Shown one piece after another: positions 36,953-45,529 of a stretch of DNA of 64,000 nucleotides. The notes under the pieces were generated by a model that was not told where the DNA came from, did not search any database, and saw only the letters and a program-made list of their open reading frames with translations. How positions within the stretch are numbered: the stretch's first letter is position 1; every line of letters begins with the position of its first letter. Source of the stretch: Candidatus Leptovillus affinis. Lineage in GTDB: Bacteria > Chloroflexota > Anaerolineae > Promineifilales > Promineifilaceae. The stretch spans positions 992,001-1,056,000 of the forward strand of contig JADIYP010000002.1 of the NCBI GenBank assembly GCA_016705235.1, read 5' to 3'. A program made the position numbers and the translations under genes.

Positions 36953-37916
36953 ACTGGCAGGACTCAAACCCTATCCCCAACCGCTGCGCAACGTTTTCGG
37001 CGAAGCGCTGCTAAACGTCGCCCGCGACAATGAAAAAGTGGTCGTCCTCGACGGCGACCTGGGTAATTCCACCAAAACGGAGTACGTGCGGCAAACGTTC
37101 CCCGACCGGTTTTTCAACATCGGCATCGCCGAGAGCAATCTGGTGGGCATTGGCGCCGGGCTGGCCGCCTGCGGCTTTGTGCCCTGGATTACCAGCTTCT
37201 CTTCCTTTTTATTATGCAACGCCTACGACCAGATTCGGTTAGCGGTGGCCATGTCCAACATCAACGCCAAGGTGTTAGGCAGCCATGGCGGTATCACCCT
37301 GGGCAAAGATGGCCCCACGCAGATGGGCATCGAAGACCTGGCGCTGATGGGCGGCCTGCCGACCTTTGTCATTTTGGTTCCCAGCGACCCGGCCTCCATG
37401 CACGCGGCCGTGAAAGCGGCCACCGATTACGTCGGACCGGTTTTCCTGCGCTCCAGCCGGGTGGCGCTGCCGGAAATTTACCCCATGAATGATTGCCCCT
37501 TCGAGATTGGCAAAGCCAACGTGGTGCGCCAGGGCCGCGACCTGACCATCGTGGCCTGCGGCATTATGGTGGCGGCGGCGCTGGATGCAGCGGCCGTTCT
37601 CGCCCAGGAAGGCATTGCGGCGCGGGTGCTGGATATGCACACCATCCGCCCGATGGACGTGGCCGCGCTGGCGGCGGCGGCGCGGGAAACCGGAGCCATC
37701 GTCACGGCCGAGGAGCATTTGCTGCAAGGCGGCATGGGCAGCAACGTCGCCCGCGTGGTGGCTGAGCAGCACCCCGTACCCATGCGCTTTGTCGGCCTGG
37801 CCGACACCTACACCGAATCGGGCGACCCGGATGATTTGCTGCGGAAGTATAAGTTAACGGCCGTCGACATCGCCGCCGCCGCCCGTGAAGCCTACGCCGC
37901 CAAGACAAGACAATAG
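36939..37916 (+). CDS. Transketolase, C-terminal subunit
   Basis: 325 residues. Pyrimidine-binding half: EYVRQTFPDRFFNIGIAESN has the catalytic Glu, GKDGPTQMGIEDLALM and VPSDPASMHAAVKAATDYVGPVFLRSSR follow, then the C-terminal transketolase fold (VVRQGRDLTIVACG, ARVLDMHTIRPMD). Together with the preceding subunit it forms the active site across a dimer. Start overlaps the upstream gene, so the two are coupled. Confidence 0.93.
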   Translation: MELGKLAGLKPYPQPLRNVFGEALLNVARDNEKVVVLDGDLGNSTKTEYVRQTFPDRFFNIGIAESNLVGIGAGLAACGFVPWITSFSSFLLCNAYDQIRLAVAMSNINAKVLGSHGGITLGKDGPTQMGIEDLALMGGLPTFVILVPSDPASMHAAVKAATDYVGPVFLRSSRVALPEIYPMNDCPFEIGKANVVRQGRDLTIVACGIMVAAALDAAAVLAQEGIAARVLDMHTIRPMDVAALAAAARETGAIVTAEEHLLQGGMGSNVARVVAEQHPVPMRFVGLADTYTESGDPDDLLRKYKLTAVDIAAAAREAYAAKTRQ

Positions 37917-37920
37917 ACCC

Positions 37921-38011
37921 TGTCATGCTGAGCGCAGCGAAGCATCCCCTTTGTTTGAAATGACCAGGGCAAGGGGATGCTTCGCTACGAAGACTCCCCT
38001 CAGCATGACGG
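37921..38011. repeat. Dispersed hairpin repeat (TGTCATGCTGAGCG type)
   Basis: Left arm TGTCATGCTGAGCGCAGCGA..., right arm ending CTCAGCATGACG; the inner arms AGCATCCCCTT / AAGGGGATGCT also pair. A full copy occurs at 56610-56691 and a half copy near 9633. It fills the spacer between the transketolase and DXR-like genes and gives a false in-frame N-terminal extension of the latter. Confidence 0.8.
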
Positions 38012-38036
38012 GTTTCTTCTAATTGAGAATACAGCG

Positions 38037-39320
38037 ATGTTATTAAACGAACTCAAACAACGCGCTGCCTCCGGGCAGCCCATTCGTATTGCCGCCAGCG
38101 GGGCGGGCTGGATGGGCAGCGGTTTCGCCGCCCAGATGGCTCACGTACCCGGCATGGAACTCTCCGTGCTGATTGATCCCGACCTTGAAGCTGCCCGCAC
38201 CGCATTCACCGCGACTGGGCTGGATGCGGCCGACATCGTCGAAGCCACTCACGTTGGCCCGGCAATGGACGCCATTCGCCAGGGCAAACGGGTCGTCACG
38301 GCCGATGTGGAACTGGCGGCGCAGATCGAAGCCATCGACGTGATGACCGATGTCACTCCGTCGCCTGCCTCCGGCGCGGCCACAGCTTACGCGGCCATCA
38401 CCCACGGCAAAGACGTGGTGCTCATCAACATCGAAGCCGACGTGACGGTGGGGCGCGCCCTGAAAAAGCTGGCCGCTGACGCCGGGGTGCTCTACTCCGT
38501 CTCCTCTGGCGACGAGCCGGGCTGCCTGATGGAGTTGTATGACTTTGTGACCACGCTTGGTTTTGAACCCATTGTCATTGGCAAGGGTAAGAACAACCCG
38601 CTGGACCCCACGGCTACGCCGGATACGGTGGCCGAAGCGGCGCGGCGGGCGAACAAAGACGCCTATCAAACCGCCTCCTACGTAGACGGCAGCAAGACGA
38701 TGTTCGAGATGACCTGCGCCGCCAACGCCACCGGCTGCCGGCCGATGCAGCGGGGCATGGTCGGGCCGGAGGCGACCCAGGCGACCATCACCGAGATTTT
38801 TTCGCTGCGCGAGGATGGCGGGCTGACCCCGTTCCCCGGCGTGGTGGATTTTGTGCAGGGAGCGGCGATGGCCGGGGGCGTGTTTGTGACGGTGCGCGTG
38901 CAGGACGGCCGTATCGCCGACGATTTGAAATATCTGAAGGTGGGCAACGGCCGTTACTCTACCTTCTTCCGCCCCTACCACCTCTGGTTCATCGAAGCGC
39001 CCATCTCCATTGCCAGGGCGGTGCTCTACCGCCAGACCACGCTGGTCCCACTGGACCAGCCGGTGGCCGATGTGCTGACCATCGCCAAACGGGATTTGCG
39101 CCCTGGCGAGCGGCTGGATGATTTTGGCGGCTACACATTTCGCGGGCTGATGGATACGGCCACGGCCGTGGCCGCCGAAAACGGCCTGCCCGCCGGTCTG
39201 GCTCCCGGCGCGGAACTCATTCGCCCGGTGGCTTCCGGGGCGATTATCACCTGGGCCGACGTGCGCCTGGATGAAACCAGCCCCGTCGTGCGCCTGCGCC
39301 GGTTACAAGATCAACATTAG
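38037..39320 (+). CDS. DXR-like (DRL) NAD(P) oxidoreductase with SAF domain
   Basis: 427 residues. N-terminal Rossmann fold (IRIAASGAGWMGSGFAAQM), a homoserine-dehydrogenase-like core (LYSVSSGDEPGCLMELYDF, GKGKNNPLDPTATPDTV), and a C-terminal SAF-type domain (TIAKRDLRPGERLDDFGG). This matches the DRL family first described in Brucella, where one member converts 1-deoxyxylulose 5-phosphate to methylerythritol phosphate. In this sugar operon it may act on another branched or linear sugar phosphate. ATG 38037 was chosen; codons back to 37977 lie in a hairpin repeat. The identity rests on motif memory, so medium confidence. Confidence 0.65.
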   Translation: MLLNELKQRAASGQPIRIAASGAGWMGSGFAAQMAHVPGMELSVLIDPDLEAARTAFTATGLDAADIVEATHVGPAMDAIRQGKRVVTADVELAAQIEAIDVMTDVTPSPASGAATAYAAITHGKDVVLINIEADVTVGRALKKLAADAGVLYSVSSGDEPGCLMELYDFVTTLGFEPIVIGKGKNNPLDPTATPDTVAEAARRANKDAYQTASYVDGSKTMFEMTCAANATGCRPMQRGMVGPEATQATITEIFSLREDGGLTPFPGVVDFVQGAAMAGGVFVTVRVQDGRIADDLKYLKVGNGRYSTFFRPYHLWFIEAPISIARAVLYRQTTLVPLDQPVADVLTIAKRDLRPGERLDDFGGYTFRGLMDTATAVAAENGLPAGLAPGAELIRPVASGAIITWADVRLDETSPVVRLRRLQDQH

Positions 39321-39383
39321 CACCACGGAGGCACGGAGAACACGGAGTTTTTTACTCTCCGTGCCCACCGTGCCTCCGTGGTG
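39321..39383. repeat. Dispersed hairpin repeat (CACCACGGAGGCACGG type)
   Basis: Perfect 16-bp outer stem (39321-39336 with 39368-39383) and an inner CACGGAG / CTCCGTG stem. It fills almost all of the 80 bp between the DXR-like stop and the E1-alpha ATG and leaves a poor SD for E1-alpha. Half copies are at 44068-44092 and a diverged copy lies in the BTAD gene at 54475. Confidence 0.8.
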
Positions 39384-39400
39384 AATTCTTATAAGAAACC

Positions 39401-40405
39401 ATGTCATACCAAACAGTTACAGACGAAAGTGAACAAATTGCCGCCAGCGGCTTGACGCCGGAGCAGCTTTTGCAGGCCCTGCGCCAGATGCACCTCATCC
39501 GCGCCTTTGAGGAAAAGGCGGAGGCGTTGTACGCCCTGGGCAAAATTCACGGCACGATGCACCTCTCCATCGGACAGGAAGCGTCGGCGGTGGGGGCGTG
39601 CCTGGCGCTGCGTCCTGACGATACCATTCTGAGCACGCATCGCGGCCACGGCCACTGCATTGCCAAGGGAGCCGAGCCGCCGTTGATGATGGCCGAGTTT
39701 TTCGGCAAAGAAGTGGGTTATTGCCGGGGGCGCGGCGGCTCCATGCACATCGCCGACGTGGCCGGGGGCAATCTGGGGGCCAACGGCATCGTTGCCGGCG
39801 GGCTGCCCATCTCCACCGGCGTGGGCCTGAGCCTGCAAATGCAGCGCACCGACCGCGTCTGCCTCACCTTTTTTGGCGACGGCGCGGCCAACGAAGGCGC
39901 GTTCCACGAATCGTTGAATCTGGCGGCCATCTGGCGGCTGCCGGTGGTGTACGTGTGCGAGAACAACCAGTACGCGATGTCGATGCCGGTGACGGCCGCG
40001 TTCCCCATCCGCCAGATTTCTGAGCGGGCGGCGGCCTATGGTATTCCCGGCGTGACGGTGGATGGCAATGATTTGCTGGCGGTGTATGGGGCGGTGGAAA
40101 CGGCCGTGTCCCGTGCCCGCGCCGGTGAAGGCCCCAGCCTGATCGAAGCCGTCACTTACCGCTGGCGCGGCCATTCCAAGAGCGACCGCCAGCGCTACCG
40201 CACCCGCGACGAAGTGAAAGAATGGCAGGCGCGTGATCCCATCACCCGCCTGGAGAATTTGCTGGTCGCCGCAGATTTATTTACGGCCGAAAAACTGGCT
40301 GATTTAGGCGCGGCGGCGCGCCAGACCATCGAAGACAGCGTGGCCTTCGCCGAAGCGCAGGCCGACCCCGACCCGGCGACGATTTTGGAGGGCGTTTATG
40401 CCTGA
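39401..40405 (+). CDS. 2-Oxoacid (pyruvate/acetoin-type) dehydrogenase E1 alpha subunit
   Basis: 334 residues. TPP-dependent: STHRGHGHCIAKGAE, GYCRGRGGSMHI, GDGAANEGAFHESLNLAAIW...YVCENNQYAMS (TPP motif), and the phosphorylation-loop region YRWRGHSKSDRQRYRT. Length and GRGGSMH fit the acetoin/pyruvate E1-alpha group. Decarboxylates a 2-oxoacid, or cleaves acetoin, leaving hydroxyethyl-TPP for E2. Stop overlaps the E1-beta start by 8 nt. Confidence 0.93.
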   Translation: MSYQTVTDESEQIAASGLTPEQLLQALRQMHLIRAFEEKAEALYALGKIHGTMHLSIGQEASAVGACLALRPDDTILSTHRGHGHCIAKGAEPPLMMAEFFGKEVGYCRGRGGSMHIADVAGGNLGANGIVAGGLPISTGVGLSLQMQRTDRVCLTFFGDGAANEGAFHESLNLAAIWRLPVVYVCENNQYAMSMPVTAAFPIRQISERAAAYGIPGVTVDGNDLLAVYGAVETAVSRARAGEGPSLIEAVTYRWRGHSKSDRQRYRTRDEVKEWQARDPITRLENLLVAADLFTAEKLADLGAAARQTIEDSVAFAEAQADPDPATILEGVYA

Positions 40406-41438
40406 TTTGATGCAAGCTGAATTAAAGACGCAGACACACGCGGCTGAAGCAGTCCGCGAAATGACCTACGCCCACGCCATCCGCGAGGCGCTGCAGCTAG
40501 CCATGCGCCGCGATGAGCGCGTGTTTATGCTCGGCGAAGACATCGGCGTCTACGGCGGCGCGTTTGGCGTGACGGATGGGCTGATCGAAGAGTTTGGCGC
40601 GGAGCGCGTGCGCGACACGCCCATCTCCGAGGCGGTGATTGCCGGGGCGGCCATCGGCGCGGCCGTGACCGGGATGCGGCCGGTGGCTGAAATCCAATTT
40701 ATGGACTTCATCACCCTGTCGATGGAGCAGTTGGTGCTGCAAGGGGCCAAAATGCGCTTCATGTTTGGCGGCAAAGCCAGCGTGCCGCTGGTGCTGCGCA
40801 CGCCCGCCGGTTCCGGCACGGGCGCGGCAGCGCAGCACTCTGAAAGCCTGGAAGCGTGGTTTGTGCACGTGCCCGGCCTGAAAGTGGTCATGCCCGCCAC
40901 CCCCTACGACGCCAAAGGGCTGCTCCTGGCGGCCATCGAAGACGACAACCCGGTGATTTTTGTGGAGCATAAACTGCTCTACCGCACCAAGGGCCACGTG
41001 CCGGAAGGCTACTACATCGTGCCATTGAGCCAGAGCGAGGTGAAGCGCGAAGGGCGCGACGTGACGGTCGTGGCCACGTCGATCATGGTTCCCCGCGCCC
41101 TGGAAGCAGCCGATTTGCTGGCGCAGGAGGGCATCGAATTAGAAGTGGTGGACCCGCGCACGTTGAAACCTTACGACGCGGCCACGGTGACGCGCTCCGT
41201 GTGCAAGACGGGGCGGGCGCTGGTGGTCCACGAAGCGCCCAAAACCGGCGGTTTTGGCGCGGAGGTGGTGGCCGAGATTGTGGCGGGAGAAGCGTTTGAT
41301 TACCTGGACGCGCCGGTGCGCCGTCTGGCCGGGCTGGACGTGCCTATTCCGTACAATCGGGAACTGGAGCGCACGGCCGTGCCGCAGGTGGCCGACATCG
41401 TGCGTGAGGCGCGGGCGCTGGCGCGCGGGGAGTATTAG
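40398..41438 (+). CDS. 2-Oxoacid dehydrogenase E1 beta subunit
   Basis: 346 residues. MTYAHAIREALQLAMRRDERVFMLGEDIGVYGGAF, RDTPISEAVIAGAAIGAA and FMDFITLSMEQLVLQGAKMRFM in outline are the E1-beta TPP-pyrimidine half; the C-terminal transketolase fold ends in ELERTAVPQVADIVREA. Forms an alpha2-beta2 E1 with the previous subunit. Two nt separate it from the E2 gene. Confidence 0.94.
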   Translation: MPDLMQAELKTQTHAAEAVREMTYAHAIREALQLAMRRDERVFMLGEDIGVYGGAFGVTDGLIEEFGAERVRDTPISEAVIAGAAIGAAVTGMRPVAEIQFMDFITLSMEQLVLQGAKMRFMFGGKASVPLVLRTPAGSGTGAAAQHSESLEAWFVHVPGLKVVMPATPYDAKGLLLAAIEDDNPVIFVEHKLLYRTKGHVPEGYYIVPLSQSEVKREGRDVTVVATSIMVPRALEAADLLAQEGIELEVVDPRTLKPYDAATVTRSVCKTGRALVVHEAPKTGGFGAEVVAEIVAGEAFDYLDAPVRRLAGLDVPIPYNRELERTAVPQVADIVREARALARGEY

Positions 41439-41440
41439 CC

Positions 41441-42631
41441 ATGCCTGTGCCCGTGATTATGCCTAAATTTAGCATGACCCAGGAAGAAGGTCGGGTAATG
41501 GCCTGGCTGGTTGCCGAGGGCGACATTGTCGAGAAGGGCGATCCGCTGCTGGAGGTGGAGACCGACAAGGTGACGATGGAGGTCGAAGCGCCGGAGAGCG
41601 GCGTGCTGCGCGGCGTGGCCGTGAAAGAAGGGGATGTGGCGCCGGTAACGGCCGTTATCGCCCACATCGTCTTGCCCGGTGAAGTGTGGCGAGCTGAGCC
41701 GGTGAAGGCCACGCCGGTCGCCCAGCGGGTGGCGGCGGCGGCAGGCGTTAACGTCGGTGACGTGCCGGCGGCGGGCAAAGTGCGGCGGCAGGATGTGGAA
41801 GCCTATCTGGGCAAAGTGCGGGCGACCCCGGCGGCGCGGCGATTGGCGCGGGCGCAGGGGGTGGACCTGACGGCCGTGAATGGCAGTGGCCCACATGGCC
41901 GGGTGCAGGCAAAAGATGTCATTGGTCCGGTGGTCGAAGAGAAAGCGGTGCAGCCGGTGAGCGCGATGCGGCGGACGATTGCCGAACGGCTGACGCGGAG
42001 CTACCAGACCATCCCGCACATTACCTTTACGGTGGCGGCGGACATGACGGCCGTAACCGACCTGCGCCGCCGCCTGAATGAACGGGGCGACGGGGCGACG
42101 GTGTCGGTAACGGCCGTGCTGGTGAAGGTGTGCGCCTGGGCGCTGGGGCGGCAGCCGCTGGTCAATGCCTCGTGGCGCGAGGACGGCATCCAACTGCACG
42201 AACAGGCCCATATCGGCGTCGCCGTGGCCCTGGACGATGGGCTGATTGTGCCGGTGGTGCAAAACGCCGCCCATTTGGGGCTGGCGGCGATTGCTGAACA
42301 GGTGCAGGATTTGACGGCGCGGGCGCGTAACGGCCGTTTGCAGCCCGCCGACGTCCAGGGCGGCACGTTTACCATCAGCAATTTGGGCATGTGGGGCGTG
42401 GAGCAGTTTACGGCCGTCATCAACCCGCCCCAGAGCGCCATTCTGGCCGTGGGCCGCACAGTCAAGCAGCCGGTGGTGGTGGAAACGGCCGTGGGCGACG
42501 AACTTGTGATACGGCCCATGATGAAGATGACGCTGTCGGTGGATCATCGTATCATTGATGGAGCGGTGGCGGCACGCTTTTTGCAGGACGTAGTCGCTGC
42601 CTTAGAGCAGCCGGATCGGCTGTTATGGTAG
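41441..42631 (+). CDS. 2-Oxoacid dehydrogenase E2 (dihydrolipoyl acyltransferase)
   Basis: 396 residues. Lipoyl domain with DKVTMEVEAP (the Lys is lipoylated), then two E3-binding-like segments (TPVAQRVAAAAGVNVGDVP and TPAARRLARAQGVDLTAV), then the CoA-dependent catalytic domain with VDHRIIDGA (catalytic His and Asp). Transfers the acyl group from E1 to CoA. No E3 (dihydrolipoamide dehydrogenase) gene is in the operon, so it must share one encoded elsewhere. Seven ACGGCCGT palindromes lie in this gene. Confidence 0.93.
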   Translation: MPVPVIMPKFSMTQEEGRVMAWLVAEGDIVEKGDPLLEVETDKVTMEVEAPESGVLRGVAVKEGDVAPVTAVIAHIVLPGEVWRAEPVKATPVAQRVAAAAGVNVGDVPAAGKVRRQDVEAYLGKVRATPAARRLARAQGVDLTAVNGSGPHGRVQAKDVIGPVVEEKAVQPVSAMRRTIAERLTRSYQTIPHITFTVAADMTAVTDLRRRLNERGDGATVSVTAVLVKVCAWALGRQPLVNASWREDGIQLHEQAHIGVAVALDDGLIVPVVQNAAHLGLAAIAEQVQDLTARARNGRLQPADVQGGTFTISNLGMWGVEQFTAVINPPQSAILAVGRTVKQPVVVETAVGDELVIRPMMKMTLSVDHRIIDGAVAARFLQDVVAALEQPDRLLW

Positions 42632-42668
42632 AGGACCAACAAACCCATTATCTCAAGGAGGATTTCCC

Positions 42669-43631
42669 ATGCGGATTGGCGTATTTACAGCCCTGTTTCA
42701 GAATTTGCCCTTTGAAGAGGCGTTGGATAAGGCGGTGGCGGCGGGGGTAACGGCCGTAGAAATTGGCGCGGGCGGTTATCCGGGCAGCCACCACTGCCCG
42801 GTGGATGAGCTGCTGGCCAGCCAGGCAAAACGCGAGGCGTACCTGGAAGCGATTCATTCGCGCGGCCTGATCCTCAGCGCCCTGAGTGTGCACAACAACC
42901 CCATTCATCCAGACGAAGAAACGGCCGTGGAAGCCGACACCGTCATTCGCAAGGCAGCGCGGCTGGCCGGTCTGCTGGGTGTGCCGGTGGTCAACGGCTT
43001 CTCTGGCCTGCCGGCCGGTGCGCCGGGCGACAAAATGCCCAACTGGGTGACCTGCCCCTGGCCGCCCCATTTCCTGGAGATTCTCGATTATCAATGGAAC
43101 GAGAAGGCCATTCCCTACTGGCAGGAAGCGGGCCAATACATCGAAGACCAGGGCGTGAAATTTGCCTTTGAGATGCATCCCGGCATGTTGGTCTACAACG
43201 TGGAGACGATGCTGAAGCTGCGCGACGCCGTGGGTCCGGTGCTGGGCTGCAACTTCGATCCGAGCCATCTCTTCTGGAATGGGGTGGACGCCGTGGCCGC
43301 GATTCGCAAGCTGGCGGGCGTGATTTATCACGTGCACGGCAAGGATTGTTACGTGGACAACCTGAATATCGCCGTCAACGGCTGCAACGACAACAAGCCG
43401 TATGATCAGATCCTCAACCGCGCCTGGACGTTCCGCAGCATTGGCTATGGGCATGGGGCGCAGGTGTGGAAGGACATCAGCAGCGCCCTGCGGCTTGTCG
43501 GCTACGATTACGTCATCTCCATTGAGCACGAAGATGCGCTGATGTCAACCGACGAAGGGCTGGCCAAGGGTGTGGCGATGTTGCAGCAGGCCAACATCTT
43601 CGAGCAGCCGGGCGAGATGTTTTGGGCGTGA
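42669..43631 (+). CDS. TIM-barrel sugar phosphate isomerase/epimerase
   Basis: 320 residues, with SD AAGGAGG. MRIGVFTALFQNLPFEEALDKAV, VKFAFEMHPGMLVYN (Glu), GCNFDPSHLFWNGVD (Asp, His), IYHVHGKDCYVD (His, Asp) and YVISIEHEDALM (Glu). The DPSHLFW-GID / HVHGKD pattern is a subgroup often found with Gfo/Idh enzymes acting on inositol-like or keto sugars. It is the only barrel on the rightward unit and is followed by a cupin and a Gfo/Idh gene. Confidence 0.9.
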   Translation: MRIGVFTALFQNLPFEEALDKAVAAGVTAVEIGAGGYPGSHHCPVDELLASQAKREAYLEAIHSRGLILSALSVHNNPIHPDEETAVEADTVIRKAARLAGLLGVPVVNGFSGLPAGAPGDKMPNWVTCPWPPHFLEILDYQWNEKAIPYWQEAGQYIEDQGVKFAFEMHPGMLVYNVETMLKLRDAVGPVLGCNFDPSHLFWNGVDAVAAIRKLAGVIYHVHGKDCYVDNLNIAVNGCNDNKPYDQILNRAWTFRSIGYGHGAQVWKDISSALRLVGYDYVISIEHEDALMSTDEGLAKGVAMLQQANIFEQPGEMFWA

Positions 43632-43639
43632 TGCGTGAT

Positions 43640-43678
43640 TCGTGAACCGTGACCGTGAACGGAATACGGTTCACGGAT
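43640..43678. repeat. Small hairpin between isomerase and cupin genes
   Basis: CGTGAACCGT (about 43641-43650) pairs with ACGGTTCACG (about 43666-43675). It uses the GATGCGTGA...GTGAA vocabulary of the hairpin at 7619. It lies directly between the isomerase stop and the cupin start. Confidence 0.55.
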
Positions 43679-43699
43679 GACGGCGTACGAAACAGAACC

Positions 43700-44095
43700 A
43701 TGCTTATCATCCAGTTAAACGAGGCGGGGTGGGTGAACGGCCGTGGCTATCGCAAGCAGGTGGCGGCGGATACGGCCGTTCTCGCCGCCACCGGCACATT
43801 TGTGCAGGTGGTGGAGATGGCCCCTGGCGAAACCATCCCCGACCACAGCCACCAGACCTCGCGCGAGTTTTATGTGGTGCTGAACGGCCGTTGTCACCTC
43901 ATCGTCAACGGGGAGAGCCATCACCTGGAACCGGGCGACATGCTGCTGATGGAGCCGGGCGATATTCATCGCCTGCACAACGACGGCGACGAGCTTTTCC
44001 GGCTGCTGGTTTTCAAGACCAACGCCACTGGTGAAGATACGTTCTGGGCAGATGAAGAAGAATTCACCACGGAGGCACGGAGGACACGGAGATGA
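43700..44095 (+). CDS. Small cupin-domain protein
   Basis: 131 residues, single cupin barrel. Metal motif 1: GETIPDHSHQTSREFYVVLNG in outline; motif 2: PGDMLLMEPGDIHRLHNDGD. His-rich positions suggest a bound divalent metal. Its role may be sugar epimerisation/isomerisation or ligand sensing. ATG 43700 (MLIIQLNEAGWVNGRGY) was preferred to a codon 51 nt upstream within a hairpin. The last residues EEFTTEARRTRR are coded by a CACCACGGAGGCACGG repeat half, and the stop overlaps the next ATG by 4 nt. Confidence 0.85.
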   Translation: MLIIQLNEAGWVNGRGYRKQVAADTAVLAATGTFVQVVEMAPGETIPDHSHQTSREFYVVLNGRCHLIVNGESHHLEPGDMLLMEPGDIHRLHNDGDELFRLLVFKTNATGEDTFWADEEEFTTEARRTRR

Positions 44096-45243
44096 ATAGA
44101 GAAATTCCTGAGATAGGCGTAGGTATGTTAGGGTATGCGTTTATGGGACGGGCGCACAGCAACGCCTTGCGCAGCATCCCCTTTGCCATCGATCCGCCGC
44201 CGGCCATTCCCCGGCTGGTGGCCGTGTGCGGGCGCGATGAAGCGGCGCTGAAGGCGATGGCCGCCCGCTACGGTTACACCACGACCTACACCGACTGGCG
44301 CGATATGCTGGCCGACGACCGCATCCAGTTGTTTGACAACGGGGGGCCGAATGACGCCCACGCGGAGCCGTGTATTGCGGCGGCGGAGGCGGGTAAACAC
44401 GTTTTTTGCGAGAAGCCGCTGGCGCGCACGGCCGTCGAAGCCAAAGCCATGCTCGACGCCGTCACCAAAGCGGGGGTAAAGCACGGTGTGGCCTTCAATT
44501 ACCGCTTTGTGCCAGCCATCCGGCAGGCCAAACTGCTGATCGACAGCGGCGCGCTGGGCCGCATCTACCACTTCCGGGCGATGTATTTGCAGGAGTGGAT
44601 TTTGCCCCACTACCATACGCCGCGCCTGTGGCGCATGGACAAGAGCCGCGCGGGCACGGGGGCGATTGGCGACCTGGCGGCCCACATTGTGGACCTGGGG
44701 CGCTATCTGGTAGGCGAGATGACCAGCGTGAGCGGATTGACCAGGACGTTTATTGAGGAACGGCCGTTGCCCGACGGCAGCGGCATGGGCAAAGTCGATG
44801 TGGACGACGCCTTTGTCGCCACCGTCGAGTTTGCAAATGGGGCCATTGGCTCCCTGGAAGGCACGCGTCTGGCGGCCGGGCGCAAGAATTACGAAGTGCT
44901 GGAAATCAACGGTGAGAAAGGCAGCCTGCGCTTCAATCTGGAACGGCTCAACGAACTGGAAGTTTACTGGGTGGACGATGAACCAGACACGACGCAAGGT
45001 TTCCGCAGAGTGATGGTCACAGAAAGCGTTCATCCCTGGCTGCAGCATTGGTGGCCGCCCGGCCACATCATCGGTTGGGAGCACACCTTCATCCACGAAT
45101 TGACCCATTTCCTGGACAGCATCGTCAACGACAAGCCGGTCGCGCCGGTAGGGGCAACGTTTGAGGATGGATACCAGGCAGCGTTGGTGTGCGACGCTAT
45201 TGTGGAGTCGGCCCTAACAAAACGCCAAATTAATGTACGTTGA
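44092..45243 (+). CDS. Gfo/Idh/MocA family oxidoreductase
   Basis: 383 residues. GVGMLGYAFMGRAHSNALRS (NAD loop), FCEKPLARTAVEA (catalytic Lys), FNYRFVPAIRQAK, GDLAAHIVDLGRYLVG (active-site His/Asp) and WWPPGHIIGWEHTFIHEL. It closely parallels the enzyme at 31232 on the other arm, so one probably arose from the other. Last gene of the rightward unit; a large hairpin follows. Confidence 0.9.
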   Translation: MNREIPEIGVGMLGYAFMGRAHSNALRSIPFAIDPPPAIPRLVAVCGRDEAALKAMAARYGYTTTYTDWRDMLADDRIQLFDNGGPNDAHAEPCIAAAEAGKHVFCEKPLARTAVEAKAMLDAVTKAGVKHGVAFNYRFVPAIRQAKLLIDSGALGRIYHFRAMYLQEWILPHYHTPRLWRMDKSRAGTGAIGDLAAHIVDLGRYLVGEMTSVSGLTRTFIEERPLPDGSGMGKVDVDDAFVATVEFANGAIGSLEGTRLAAGRKNYEVLEINGEKGSLRFNLERLNELEVYWVDDEPDTTQGFRRVMVTESVHPWLQHWWPPGHIIGWEHTFIHELTHFLDSIVNDKPVAPVGATFEDGYQAALVCDAIVESALTKRQINVR

Positions 45244-45248
45244 GTCTT

Positions 45249-45314
45249 AACTTGTATGTTTAATGGTGATGGGTAATCATAGCGATTATCCCAAATCCAT
45301 TAAACATACAAGTT
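45249..45314. terminator. Long inverted repeat between convergent genes
   Basis: 18-bp perfect arms AACTTGTATGTTTAATGG (45249-45266) and complement (45297-45314), with an inner GGGTAATC...GATTATCCC stem. It starts 6 bp after the Gfo/Idh stop and may end transcription from both sides. The remaining 45315-45529 shows no convincing gene. Confidence 0.6.
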
Positions 45315-45529
45315 ACTCCATTTCAGCCTAATTTACGGCCAACAAGTGGCGCTTTGTGACAGCTTCTCTGGTTTTAGGCCGTAACGCACCTTTCGAGTTT
45401 CTCGGATTGTTCCACAAGAAAGTGCTGATGATATAAAATGCTACCTCTGGTAGCTTCGTTGGATTGAGCCTTTTTGTCTCATCGTTTACCTCCACTTGGG
45501 CGCGGCCAAACCAAACTGACCGCGCCGCG

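Noticed and set aside
35171..36967. 598-codon open frame on the minus strand
   Set aside because: Antisense to the PfkB and transketolase genes, which have clear motifs; the translation is low-complexity and His/Arg-rich, as expected for a shadow in GC-rich DNA.
41435..42547. 370-codon minus-strand frame
   Set aside because: Antisense to E2, His-rich, no motif.
13801..45243. Inositol catabolism (iol) as the island's function
   Set aside because: IolG- and IolE-like proteins are present, but no IolD, IolB or IolC/IolJ-type set, and broad families explain the likeness.
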